A stretch of DNA of 64,000 nt from Shewanella livingstonensis (GTDB taxonomy: Bacteria > Pseudomonadota > Gammaproteobacteria > Enterobacterales > Shewanellaceae). Below are positions 27,855 to 35,466 of this stretch, one piece after another. The notes under the pieces are model-generated. The model saw only the letters and a program-made list of their open reading frames with translations. It made no database searches and was not told the origin of the DNA. The stretch covers positions 1,064,001 to 1,128,000 of the forward strand of contig NZ_CP034015.1 in assembly GCF_003855395.1 (NCBI RefSeq). Direction: 5' to 3'. A program made the position numbers and the translations under genes. The number at the start of each line of letters is the position of its first letter. Positions within the stretch are counted from its first letter, which is position 1.

Positions 27855-28194
27855 GGCACTACTTGTTCTTTTTATAATTGTGGTTGGCTAATTTAATATT
27901 CACATCAAAGGATTGGTGTTTTCTGCTTTCCTTCCTTTTTTGTAATTAAATTCAGTATTTTATTGATTGGTATGTGTTTTTTGTTATTGTTTATCAATCA
28001 CGGTTAGTGGCTAAGTAGTGCAGCAGTATTTATTGCTTCTCACATCCACTAATTTATTTTTAGCGTTAGTGGTAAGTTCAGTGAAATAACTCACGTTGCT
28101 GCTAACAAGTTGCTCAAAAGGACTAAAACAGTTTGCTCGTTTTTTGCAAAGTACCGCAAAAAAAAGCCAACCATTTCAGCCTCTTAGCAAAGCG
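27849..28194 (+). other. Cassette 2, no gene evident
   Basis: A ~346-bp cassette ending in attC2. No reading frame with a credible start and length is present on either strand; the longest plus-strand ATG frame noted is about ten codons. A short inverted repeat (CCACTAA with TTAGTGG) lies near 28045-28075. It may carry a non-coding RNA, a promoter or a very small peptide, none of which can be shown. Confidence 0.65.
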
Positions 28195-28200
28195 TTATGT
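28100..28200 (+). other. attC2
   Basis: R'' TGCTAAC (28100-28106) and R' GTTATGT (28194-28200) around an imperfect palindrome. R'' is the exact complement of GTTAGCA at the left edge of cassette 2, confirming that this cassette is a complete unit. Confidence 0.9.
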
Positions 28201-28243
28201 GTTTAGAAATATTCACAGTAAACTCACGGATGAGGAGTCCAAA

Positions 28244-28429
28244 ATGAAATTTGTTAATAAACTAAATCGAACACAAATTGGTGGTTTAACTTTATGTTTA
28301 GGTGCTTCGATTGGCATGTCTATTTTTGTTGGCAACTCATCGCCTTTTATAGGGTTAATGCTTGGTACAATTACTATCGGTGTTTATGTCATGATTCTCT
28401 CTGGAAAGTGGAGTGCAAAAAACACATAA
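28244..28429 (+). CDS. Cassette 3 small membrane protein, 61 residues
   Basis: Starts MKFVNKLNRTQIGG after a GAGGAG site and contains two hydrophobic segments (GGLTLCLGASIGMSIFVG and FIGLMLGTITIGVYVMIL) with a short loop; the C-terminus is KWSAKNT. It is probably a two-pass inner-membrane protein of unknown role. Its stop codon lies inside the R'' box of attC3, a tight fit usual for cassettes. A longer frame upstream exists but runs through attC2, so the internal ATG is preferred. Confidence 0.7.
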   Translation: MKFVNKLNRTQIGGLTLCLGASIGMSIFVGNSSPFIGLMLGTITIGVYVMILSGKWSAKNT

Positions 28430-28513
28430 CAAATAAGGATAGGCCGCGCGAAGCCGCGTCCAACAAATAAGGATAGGCCGCGCGAAGCCGCGTCCTTATC
28501 CCAAGTGTTGAAC
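28424..28513 (+). other. attC3, with internal 34-bp duplication
   Basis: R'' ACATAAC (28424-28430) and R' GTTGAAC (28507-28513). R'' complements GTTATGT at the left edge of cassette 3. A 34-bp unit is present twice in tandem (28428-28461 and 28462-28495). The near-identical attC6 has it once. The core hairpin is GC-rich (GGCCGCGCGAAGCCGCG). Confidence 0.85.
28428..28495. repeat. Exact 34-bp tandem duplication inside attC3
   Basis: Two identical 34-bp units, each containing one GC-rich arm pair of the attC hairpin. The paralogous attC at 33478 has a single unit, so the duplication is recent. Confidence 0.95.
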
Positions 28514-28683
28514 AAGCCCGAACACCCTCAGAGTGACTCTTTATTATGTAAATAACAGCTCGAGAAAACGCGCTGTTTGATGTGATGGATATCTGGCAAC
28601 TTTTCTGTAGTCAGCAAGCTACCTTAGCTCATTTGCTAATTATTTAACTCTATTAATTTCAGTGCGTTAAATTAATCCTCCAC
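28507..28683. repeat. Copy A of a ~177-bp duplicated sequence
   Basis: Nearly identical to 33527-33702 (few substitutions, one short indel). Homology extends leftward through the attC and stops rightward after CTCCAC, where copy A meets the IS91-type element. Confidence 0.9.
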
Positions 28684-28722
28684 GGTATTCAGTTAAACCA
28701 TTATCCTTATTATTTTCCAGCA

Positions 28723-29796
28723 TTAGGTTATGAGCCGTAAATTTGTCGGTCGTTTCACTATGCCCATAAAGCGCATTGGCTGCTGGCAACAGGGGCAACA
28801 GCGGGTTGCTAATCTGCGCTTTATCTCAGGAATGATTGGAAACACTGCCCCTGCAACTGCCAGCATAAGCTGTATTTGTAGCCTGAGCTTTTTGGCGTTA
28901 CCTCTGAGTAATCCATAGTCACGCACTCGCCTTAATCCCTTCGGTAATACGTGTTGCAGTATTAACCAGAGAAATTCTATGGCAGGTAAAGTGCGTACTT
29001 TTGTCGACTTTGTTTGGCTGTCTTCATACTCGAAACTCACGTTGTTATCGACATGACTTTTGATGTTTTTGTCAGCCAGTACGCCACGATAAAGATAGCG
29101 TGATAGATACTGCAACGCAGGCAAGCCTTTGCCCACATGCAGGCAGTCTACCACCCACTTTTTGGGCAGTGAGGTTGGTAGTGTGAGATTAAGCTTTGCC
29201 AAATGTTCCAGCAAACGTGCGCGCCAGACATTGGCGAGGTTAAAAGCGTTAAACAGGTATTTACCTTTGTTCTTTTTCCATTGCTTTTGGCTCTTGTTAA
29301 AACTGCCCGCTGGAATAATAAAGTGAATGTGCGGATGCAATTCACGCCGTCTGCTGTGAGTATGAAGTACGCCGGTGAAACCAATATCACCGGCAAGCTT
29401 AGGTGAGTTAAGCGCAAAGTCTTTGAGCACACTGGCAGCGACGGCAAACATGGCTGGATAGAGCGCTTCGGGTTGATATCTAGCCATAACACGCAGTTCA
29501 TATGGCAAAGTAAATGTCACCATAAAGTAATCAACAGGCAAGAGTTTAGCCTGTTGCTTGGCTAACCAATCAGCTGTGGTGTTGTACTGACATTGCGGGC
29601 AGCTGCGATGCCCACATGACAGCGGAAAGTCAGCGGTATGCGTGCAACCCTGACAAGCCCAGTGGCTGGCTCTTTGTGAATGAGAGCGGCAACTGAGCAT
29701 GGCATTTATCGCTTGGCGCATTGATGCTGTGATTTGGCCTTCATAAGTCTGATTAAAGGCATCAAGATGGTCACGTAAAATATCGATAAACTTCAT
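28723..29796 (-). CDS. IS91-family transposase (HUH/Y2 rolling-circle)
   Basis: 357 residues. An N-terminal zinc-binding segment is visible (HWACQGCTHTADFPLSCGHRSCPQCQ). The HUH metal site is ELHPHIHFI (~157), and the paired catalytic tyrosines lie in LQYLSRYLYRG (~235). The C-terminus carries a second Cys cluster (TRCCPCCQQPMR). It nicks one DNA end and drives rolling-circle transposition. It overlaps the recombinase gene by four bases (ATGA). No interruption is seen, so the enzyme may be active. Confidence 0.92.
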   Translation of the reverse strand: MKFIDILRDHLDAFNQTYEGQITASMRQAINAMLSCRSHSQRASHWACQGCTHTADFPLSCGHRSCPQCQYNTTADWLAKQQAKLLPVDYFMVTFTLPYELRVMARYQPEALYPAMFAVAASVLKDFALNSPKLAGDIGFTGVLHTHSRRRELHPHIHFIIPAGSFNKSQKQWKKNKGKYLFNAFNLANVWRARLLEHLAKLNLTLPTSLPKKWVVDCLHVGKGLPALQYLSRYLYRGVLADKNIKSHVDNNVSFEYEDSQTKSTKVRTLPAIEFLWLILQHVLPKGLRRVRDYGLLRGNAKKLRLQIQLMLAVAGAVFPIIPEIKRRLATRCCPCCQQPMRFMGIVKRPTNLRLIT

Positions 29797-30683
29797 ATGT
29801 CACACTCCCACTTAAGCACCAAATTATCAGTGAGCTGGTTAATTGACAGGACAGTGTTCTTACGGGTAATTTGAGTGAGACGTGTATACTTTGCCGTGGT
29901 GTTGAGGCTGTTGTGACCGAGTAAATGCTGTACTGAGCGTAAATCGAGACCTTGTTCGAGCAAATGAGTGGCGTAGCTGTGGCGTAAATTATGTGGGCTG
30001 ATGGATTTGTGAATGTTGCACTCACGAATAACGCGCTTTAGTGCTTTTTGAATACCGCCTTTATCTATCATTGAACCTGGCTTACCGTCTTTACCGGGAA
30101 ACACATGGCGAGGATGACGATGAGTTTGCCAGTAATATCGCAGCGCTAACAATGTTCGTTGTGGTAAAGGGACTAGCCTATCCTTGCCGCCTTTGGCGTC
30201 ACGGATATGCACCTGCATCAACGCTGAATCAATATCGCCAACCTGCAATGAAATGGCTTCGCCGAGGCGCAATCCCATACTGTACAAGGTTAAAAAGCAC
30301 ACTTGATATCGCAGCTTATGGGTGAGACTAATAACAATAGAGACTTCGGCAGGGGTCAAAATGTCGGGTAAGCGTTTGACCTGCGGTGGCTTAACAATAC
30401 TCAGCCACTCCCAGTGTTGGTTAAGGACATATCGATAGAAAAACTGTAATCCATTACGGTCAAGTTTAACGGTACTCCATGAGTGAGAAGCAATTAAATC
30501 AGCAAAGTACCGCTTCAAATCATTGGTTGAAAGGTTGTCAGGACAGCAGTCAAAATAAGCACTAATACGCCTGACAGCGCGACTATAAGCGTCGATGGTA
30601 GCAGGCCGCTTGCCTTGGAGCGTTAAATTGATAAGATGTTGTTGATAAAGACAATCAAAGCGTTGTTGTTCGTGAGCGTTCAT
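29793..30683 (-). CDS. Tyrosine recombinase of the IS91-family element
   Basis: 296-residue XerC/D-like recombinase. Catalytic residues are visible: Arg in SMGLRLGEAISL, HxxR in SPHNLRHSYATHL, His in LLGHNSLNTT and Tyr in AKYTRLTQ. It lacks the IntI-specific insertion, so it is not an integron integrase. It lies upstream of, and coupled to, the transposase gene, as in IS91 elements that carry a recombinase. Its exact role in their transposition is unclear. SD is AGGAG. Confidence 0.9.
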   Translation of the reverse strand: MNAHEQQRFDCLYQQHLINLTLQGKRPATIDAYSRAVRRISAYFDCCPDNLSTNDLKRYFADLIASHSWSTVKLDRNGLQFFYRYVLNQHWEWLSIVKPPQVKRLPDILTPAEVSIVISLTHKLRYQVCFLTLYSMGLRLGEAISLQVGDIDSALMQVHIRDAKGGKDRLVPLPQRTLLALRYYWQTHRHPRHVFPGKDGKPGSMIDKGGIQKALKRVIRECNIHKSISPHNLRHSYATHLLEQGLDLRSVQHLLGHNSLNTTAKYTRLTQITRKNTVLSINQLTDNLVLKWECDI

Positions 30684-30783
30684 AGTAATACTCCTAGATA
30701 GCTGCCAAGGTAGGCAGGGTCTAGTAAGTATTTATGATGGGGCTAAAGATGTGTTTTTATCTTTTCTGCCGCAGAGCGGCTTC

Positions 30784-30881
30784 GTTCAACAAGCCAATCA
30801 AGCAGGACAAAAAACAGTTTGCTGTTTTCGTGCCTCAACATTTTAGCAAACAATTTTTTGCCTCTTATTGGGGCGTTAGCA
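30784..30881 (+). other. attC4
   Basis: R'' GTTCAAC (30784-30790) and R' GTTAGCA (30875-30881) around a palindrome with arms such as ACAGTTTGCTG and TTAGCAAACAA. It closes the IS-interrupted cassette 4. Confidence 0.88.
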
Positions 30882-30939
30882 GGCTTTAAATATTTGTGTT
30901 ATCAGCACTATAATTTAACAATTTTGGATATTAAAAATA

Positions 30940-31098
30940 ATGGAAAAATCAAATAATAACTATTTCGTAATAAGTTTAACGTTAACTACTATAGGCACTG
31001 TGTTGACTACACTTAAAGTAGATTTTTACTTAGATATTGTCGTTTTAAGTACTGCTATAATTTTTGGTGTGTTGGGCTGTAGTAAAGGTAAGGCGTAA
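30940..31098 (+). CDS. Cassette 5 small membrane protein, 52 residues
   Basis: MEKSNNNYFVISLTLTTIG followed by two hydrophobic stretches (FVISLTLTTIGTVLTTL and IVVLSTAIIFGVLGC) with KVDFYLD between, then SKGKA. Probably a two-pass membrane protein. The ribosome-binding site is weak. It fills cassette 5 and stops 7 bp before attC5. No family recognised; it resembles the cassette 3 protein in size and topology only. Confidence 0.6.
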   Translation: MEKSNNNYFVISLTLTTIGTVLTTLKVDFYLDIVVLSTAIIFGVLGCSKGKA

Positions 31099-31104
31099 GC
31101 GCAC

Positions 31105-31200
31105 TGCTAACAAGGCCTTCAAACGGACAAAATACAGTTGGCTATTTTCACTCCGTTCAATATTTTAGCCAACAATATTTTGCCGCTTAAGGTGGCGTTA
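31105..31200 (+). other. attC5, core site split by the group II intron
   Basis: R'' TGCTAAC (31105-31111) complements the left core of cassette 5 (GTTAGCA). The palindrome ends in GGCGTTA at 31200. The last three bases of the core (TGT) lie beyond the intron at 33165-33167, giving GTTATGT when joined. Confidence 0.85.
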
Positions 31201-33164
31201 GTGCGTCAAGCAAAGCTTGATGCATCTTGCAGGGTGTAAGTCCCTGTCAGGTAAGGTTTAACCAACCACCTGTATCGAGTGTTGCACCTTTGGCGGAGTG
31301 TGAGATTAGCAGATGCTTTTCAGCAGTGAGGACTGCATCACGCGAACAATATTGGTGAAGCGTACACAGAGAATTATGTAGGCCATAGGGGTTGTCGTGA
31401 TCCTGAAGTGCTGGTATCGCTCCGATAAATATTAGAACTGACTGACGAGGTTTGTAACGCCATCGAAGTCCATGCAAAGCAGCCGTTATTCATGTAAATG
31501 AAGGGTGAGGTTGTGGCGAGTCAGCGGAGTTATCAAGCCGTGGCATGCATAAAGAGATGTTTCAGGAACTTGAGAGATCCAAAGGTGTTCCATTAGGACG
31601 ATGGTAGAGAAGTCTAGTTAAAAGCGAGACGAACGATGACCCTTTGGAAGTCAGATCAGCCCGTAGTAGTCTGAGCAGGGGAAAGCCTTGTACATGGCAA
31701 AGGAGCTGACAGTTATATTCGGTATTAAGCAGAGACATAGTCCGGACAAAGTAGGGCTGGGGACACTATGATAACCACACTTAATGCCATCGCATTTAAA
31801 GCACAAACCCACCCCAAGCACAGGTTTCAGAATTTATATGGACTGCTAAATACTGACAGCCTGTATCAAAGCTGGGGGCAACTTAATAAGCAAGCGAAGC
31901 CAGGTATCGATGGCATTACCATGCCTAAGTACCGAGATAAGCTGATAGAAAATATCGACCGTTTAGGTCAGCAACTCAAACAGAAATGTTATCGAGTTAA
32001 TGACATCAAACGGATCTTCATTCCTAAATCGAACGGTAAATTACGCCCTTTAGGCCTACCAACGGTAGATGACAAGCTAGTGCAACAAAGTGTCAGTCAG
32101 ATCCTGCAAAGCATCTGGGAACAAGACTTTTTGCGTAATAGCTATGGTTATCGCCCGAATAAAAGTGCGCATCAAGCGGTGCATAGTTTAACGCTCAATC
32201 TGCAATTTAAAGGTTATGGTTATATTGTTGAAGCTGATATTAAGGGCTTCTTTGACAACCTTGATCATGAATGGCTGATGGCTATGCTCAAGCAACGAAT
32301 TGATGACAAGGCGATACTTAATTTAATAAACCAATGGTTAAAAGCACGGATAAAATCCCCTGATGGTGTCTTTACTAAGCCATTAAGTGGTAGCCCACAA
32401 GGTGGCATTATCAGCCCTGTGTTAGCTAATATTTATTTGCATTATGCGCTAGACCTTTGGTTTGAAAAGAAAGTGAAGCCAAGGATGAAAGGCAGAGCAA
32501 TGATGATCCGTTATGCGGATGATTTTGTTTGTGCGTTTCAGTTTGCACATGATGCTGAACGCTTTTATAAGGTTTTGCCGAAACGATTAAAGAAATTCAA
32601 CCTAGACGTCGCAGAAGATAAAACATCACTGATGCGATTTAGCCGCTTTCATATTGGGCGAAAACGTCATTTTGTATTTCTTGGATTTGAGTTTTACTGG
32701 GGCAGAGATTCGAAAGGTAAAGCAAGACTCAGACGACGAACCGCTGTGAAGAAGCTGAAGGCGACGTTGAGCGAGTATTATCAATGGATTAAAGCCAAGC
32801 GCTCATTAAAACTGAGTATTTGGCTTCCGCAGTTAAAACGTAAATTAACAGGGTTTAGAAACTATTTTGGTCTTCCCGACAACAGCCGAAGCCTGAGCTA
32901 CGTATACGATTATGTTCTGCATAACTTGTACAAATGGTTGAACAGACGCAGTGGTCGACGAAGTTACAACTGGAGTAATTTCAAGAAGATGTTAGAGTAT
33001 TTTAGAATTGAGAGTCCAAAAGTCAGTAAGCGTCTAGTGCTGGTTGATTGGTACTAGGGTCGTGTTTTACACGAGTGAATATATAACTGAAGAGCCGGAT
33101 GCGGTAGTTCCGCACGTCCGGATCTGTGTGGGGTCGGGTCAGTAATGGCCCGCTCTACCACGAT
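31201..33164 (+). mobile_element. Group II intron, class C type, inserted in an attC core
   Basis: The 5' end is GTGCG, the standard group II start. About 560 bp of structured sequence (domains I-III) precede the reverse transcriptase gene. Domain V is recognisable at 33092-33125 (GAGCCGGATGCGG, TAGTT loop, CCGC, ACG bulge, TCCGGATC), and a domain VI-like hairpin follows to CTCTACCACGAT. The 3' end at 33164 is inferred because the next bases TGT restore the core GTTATGT, the exact complement of the cassette-6 R'' (ACATAAC). Class C introns are known to use attC hairpins as targets. Confidence 0.88.
31768..33057 (+). CDS. ltrA: Group II intron reverse transcriptase/maturase
   Basis: 429 residues. 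RT motifs in order: RRIFIPKSNGKLRPLGLPTV-like start of the fingers (IKRIFIPKSNGKLRPLG), ADIKGFFDNLDH (first catalytic Asp), GSPQGGIISPVLANIYLH, MIRYADDFVCAF (catalytic YADD), KTSLMRFS and FLGFEF. A maturase X domain follows (LTGFRNYFGL...VYDYVLHNLYKWLNRRS). No C-terminal HNH endonuclease, as expected for class C. It assists intron splicing and copies the intron into new sites. The frame is intact. SD is GGGGA. Confidence 0.93.
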   Translation: MITTLNAIAFKAQTHPKHRFQNLYGLLNTDSLYQSWGQLNKQAKPGIDGITMPKYRDKLIENIDRLGQQLKQKCYRVNDIKRIFIPKSNGKLRPLGLPTVDDKLVQQSVSQILQSIWEQDFLRNSYGYRPNKSAHQAVHSLTLNLQFKGYGYIVEADIKGFFDNLDHEWLMAMLKQRIDDKAILNLINQWLKARIKSPDGVFTKPLSGSPQGGIISPVLANIYLHYALDLWFEKKVKPRMKGRAMMIRYADDFVCAFQFAHDAERFYKVLPKRLKKFNLDVAEDKTSLMRFSRFHIGRKRHFVFLGFEFYWGRDSKGKARLRRRTAVKKLKATLSEYYQWIKAKRSLKLSIWLPQLKRKLTGFRNYFGLPDNSRSLSYVYDYVLHNLYKWLNRRSGRRSYNWSNFKKMLEYFRIESPKVSKRLVLVDWY

Positions 33165-33185
33165 TGTTTTCAAGGATGATTCGAG

Positions 33186-33470
33186 ATTAATATTTACCGC
33201 ACGCTAGCAATATCAATTATTATCCCGAGTGTAATCGTCATTTTGGGTGTTCAATCTACCTACTGGTTTTCTTTACGTAGTGTGTTAACTAATATCGAAA
33301 TTTTTTATTCTATTATCGCCATCGTTAGTGGTATTTATCTGTTTAAAAGTATCAAGTTTCATTCAAAACCTAAACTTATTATTGCGTGGTTAACTTATTT
33401 ATTTGTATTGGCACAACTCATATTTTGGGGTAGTTTACTTACAGCATGTGCAAATGGTGATTGCCTCTAG
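33186..33470 (+). CDS. Cassette 6 small membrane protein; 5' end irregular
   Basis: The frame encodes up to ~95 residues with three likely membrane segments (YRTLAISIIIPSVIVILGV, EIFYSIIAIVSGIYLF and LIIAWLTYLFVLAQLIFWGSLL), ending ACANGDCL. No standard start gives the first helix. A good AAGGATG lies at 33172-33178, but its ATG reads only M-I-R-D-stop in another frame. Either translation begins at ATT 33186, a rare start, or a one-base change separated the ATG from the body; a TTG at 33243 would lose helix one. It lies directly after the intron's 3' end. Confidence 0.5.
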   Translation: MNIYRTLAISIIIPSVIVILGVQSTYWFSLRSVLTNIEIFYSIIAIVSGIYLFKSIKFHSKPKLIIAWLTYLFVLAQLIFWGSLLTACANGDCL

Positions 33471-33477
33471 CACGAAA

Positions 33478-33533
33478 ACATAACAAATAAGGATAGGCCG
33501 CGCGAAGCCGCGTCCTTATCCCAAGTGTTGAAC
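33478..33533 (+). other. attC6, last site of the array
   Basis: R'' ACATAAC (33478-33484) and R' GTTGAAC (33527-33533). Only 56 bp, with a compact GC-rich hairpin; it is the single-unit version of attC3. R'' pairs with the intron-split core GTTA/TGT, so cassette 6 spans the intron. Confidence 0.85.
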
Positions 33534-33702
33534 AAGCCCGAACACCTGAGAGTGACTCTTTATTATGTAAATAACAGCTCGAGAAAACGCGCTGTTTGAT
33601 GTGATTGTTATCTGGCAACTTTTCTGTAGCCAGCAAGTTCCCTTAGCTCATTTGCTAATTATTTAACTCTCTTAATTTCAGTGCGTTAAATTAATCCTCC
33701 AC
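33527..33702. repeat. Copy B of the ~177-bp duplicated sequence, right end of the array
   Basis: Nearly identical to 28507-28683. It is either the truncated head of a second copy of cassette 4 or the chromosomal sequence that flanked the original array end. No further attC with the matching R'' (GTTCAAC) was found to its right. Confidence 0.85.
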
Positions 33703-33788
33703 AGGAATAATATGGCCATCCATGATTATTGGCTAAATATCAAACAATAAACTAGGCTTTATTTACCCTTCCTAAATGGTATTTGAAG

Positions 33789-34868
33789 ATGGCCAGACCA
33801 AGACAGACAATTGTTAGCTTAGATGACACACCTTCTCTTGAAAATAGAGAGTTGTCACTGTTGTTCGCGAGTGGTTCGTAAGGCATTTCTGTGCGGAATT
33901 GATAACTCTACAGGAGAGAATTTTGAGCATCGTCGTGAGTGGGTCGATTCACGCATTCTTGAGTTAGCGACCATCTTTGCCTATGCATTCTTTGTCATGA
34001 ACAGGGAGTAATCACTTGCATGTGGTATTAAAGGTTGATGCAGAAAAAGCGAAATGCTGGTCAGATAAAGAATTGTTAATTCAATGGCACAAAGGCTTTA
34101 AAGGCACATTACTGACGCAAAAATTTGTTAAAGGTGAGGACTTAAACTCATTTGAGCTTCAAACGGTTAATGAATGCATTACTGAATACCGTAAGCGCTT
34201 AATTGATATCAGCTGGTTTATGCGCTCCTTGAGTGAGCCAATCGCTCGAATGGCCAATAAAGAAGATAAATGTACCGGAAGATTCTATTCGCTGCCATCC
34301 ATGGCGCTCACCCTTCGGGCCAGCTAAAGCTGTTCAAATTGATTCCCGATAAATTTGTGGGAAGGACGGTTTACCTTTTTCCGTCATAAAGAGGCAAGCA
34401 CTGCTTGATGAAGCCGCAATATTAGCCTGTATGGCTTATGTGGATTTAAACCCAATTCGTGCCAAGATGGCAACAACTCCAGAAACTTCAGATTACACCA
34501 GTATTCAGCGCCGAATAAACTCAGCAATAAAAGGCGAGCAACTGAAAGAGTTATTACCTTTTGTGGGTAATGAACGTTTAGACATGCCTAATGGGCTAAT
34601 GTTCAGCGTGAAAGACTACATTGTACTCGTCGAAGATACATGTCGTATTATTCGAGAAGATAAGCGTGGTGCCATTAGCTCAAGCAGTCAGGACATACTG
34701 AATAGACTTAATATTCCTGCCGAAAACTGGCTAAAAATCACTACCGAATTTGGGGCATTATTCAAAGGCGCAGTGGGTGCATTACCCGCATTAACTGAAT
34801 ATTGTGAACATTTAGAGCGAAAACGACGACAAGGTGCATCAAATTGCCAGCGTTGGTTATGTGCTTAA
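33789..34868 (+). pseudogene. Broken REP-associated tyrosine transposase (RAYT)
   Basis: Starts MARPRQTIVSLDDTP and ends EHLERKRRQGASNCQRWLCA, both typical of the Shewanella transposase of this type. Pieces in different frames are recognisable: HCCSRVVRKAFLCGID and FEHRREWVDSRILELATIFA, then NHLHVVLKVDAEKAK (HUH site), WFMRSLSEPIARMANKEDKCTGRF, and ALLDEAAILACMAYVDLNPIRAKMA. Frameshifts occur after TP (about 33833), near 33985-34010, and around 34286-34400, where a 72-bp insertion and a second ~19-bp insertion interrupt it. Not functional. Confidence 0.85.
34286..34357. mobile_element. 72-bp insertion within the RAYT pseudogene
   Basis: The reading frame resumes exactly when these bases are removed: TGTACCGGAAGATTC joins TGGGAAGGACGG to encode CTGRF-WEGR. 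The insert contains CCATCCATGGCGCTCACC and a CCTTCGGG turn, and resembles a short dispersed repeat I associate with Shewanella genomes. Whether it is a true mobile repeat needs a genome search. Confidence 0.55.
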
Positions 34869-35466
34869 GAGTGAACGTATAAAACAAAAACTACAATAAT
34901 AACCTCATTTCCAGCTTGATTGATATCAAGCGGCTAGTGCTGCTTTGGATCTAACTTATAAGTCACTGTTTTCAATTTCTTACTCAATTCCTGAGTCATC
35001 GCTGTTCAATTTATACATTTGAATCGTGGAAAAGACTATCTCAATCCAATCTATAAGCAGTTATGTTAATTCATCATAAAATGGGTGGCTTAGTTTCATG
35101 GTTTCAATTCTAATTTAGTTTCAATTGCTTGGTTTAAGTTCCCCATACAAACCTTGTGAAACCTCCTATCCGCTACACAATAACGCTTACGCTAACTCCT
35201 ATAGCGTATTTGCACACTTAATCACAAGTGAGTGATATCTTCCTTAACATCTGGTTATAAATAGCTTTGTTGCTATGTTATAAGGCAGCCTAATATTGTG
35301 GAACTATTTACCCATAATGATTGGAGTATATGAATATGTCTATTCGGCGTGATGACCTTTATCATCCACACAACTTAGAGGGCAACAAGCTTTAGTTCAC
35401 TATCACTATTCGTTTATAAAACATCAAAGTGTGTGTGCTTGGCTAAATATTAATTTGGATAAAAAT
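34869..35466. other. Non-coding stretch, no gene seen
   Basis: 598 bp between the RAYT pseudogene and the nitroreductase gene. It has many stops in all frames and contains GGCTTAGTTTCAT at 35087, a motif that recurs near 36638 and 37681. Confidence 0.5.

Larger units (their letters stand above)
28684..30783 (-). mobile_element. IS91-family insertion sequence (approximate ends)
   Basis: Two leftward, translationally coupled genes, a tyrosine recombinase and an HUH/Y2 transposase, are the gene set of a subgroup of IS91 elements. The left limit is taken from where homology to the second copy of the cassette head stops; the right limit is the next attC. IS91 elements move by rolling circle and leave no target duplication, so exact ends cannot be read here. 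I found no clear GAAC/CAAG target at the left edge. Confidence 0.75.
28508..30875 (+). other. Cassette 4, interrupted by an IS91-family element
   Basis: The left core GTTGAAC (28507-28513) and R'' GTTCAAC (30784-30790) are exact complements, so they bracket one cassette even though an insertion sequence lies between them. Non-IS cassette sequence is about 28508-28683 plus the terminal attC; it holds no evident gene. The first ~176 bp recur, nearly identical, at 33528-33702. Confidence 0.8.

Noticed and set aside
28428..28495. Tandem 34-bp units as a CRISPR
   Set aside because: Only two directly adjoining copies without spacers, located within an attC; no cas genes in the window.
31247..31477. 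76-codon minus-strand frame inside the group II intron 5' region
   Set aside because: It lies in structured ribozyme sequence (domains I-III) and is better explained by RNA structure.
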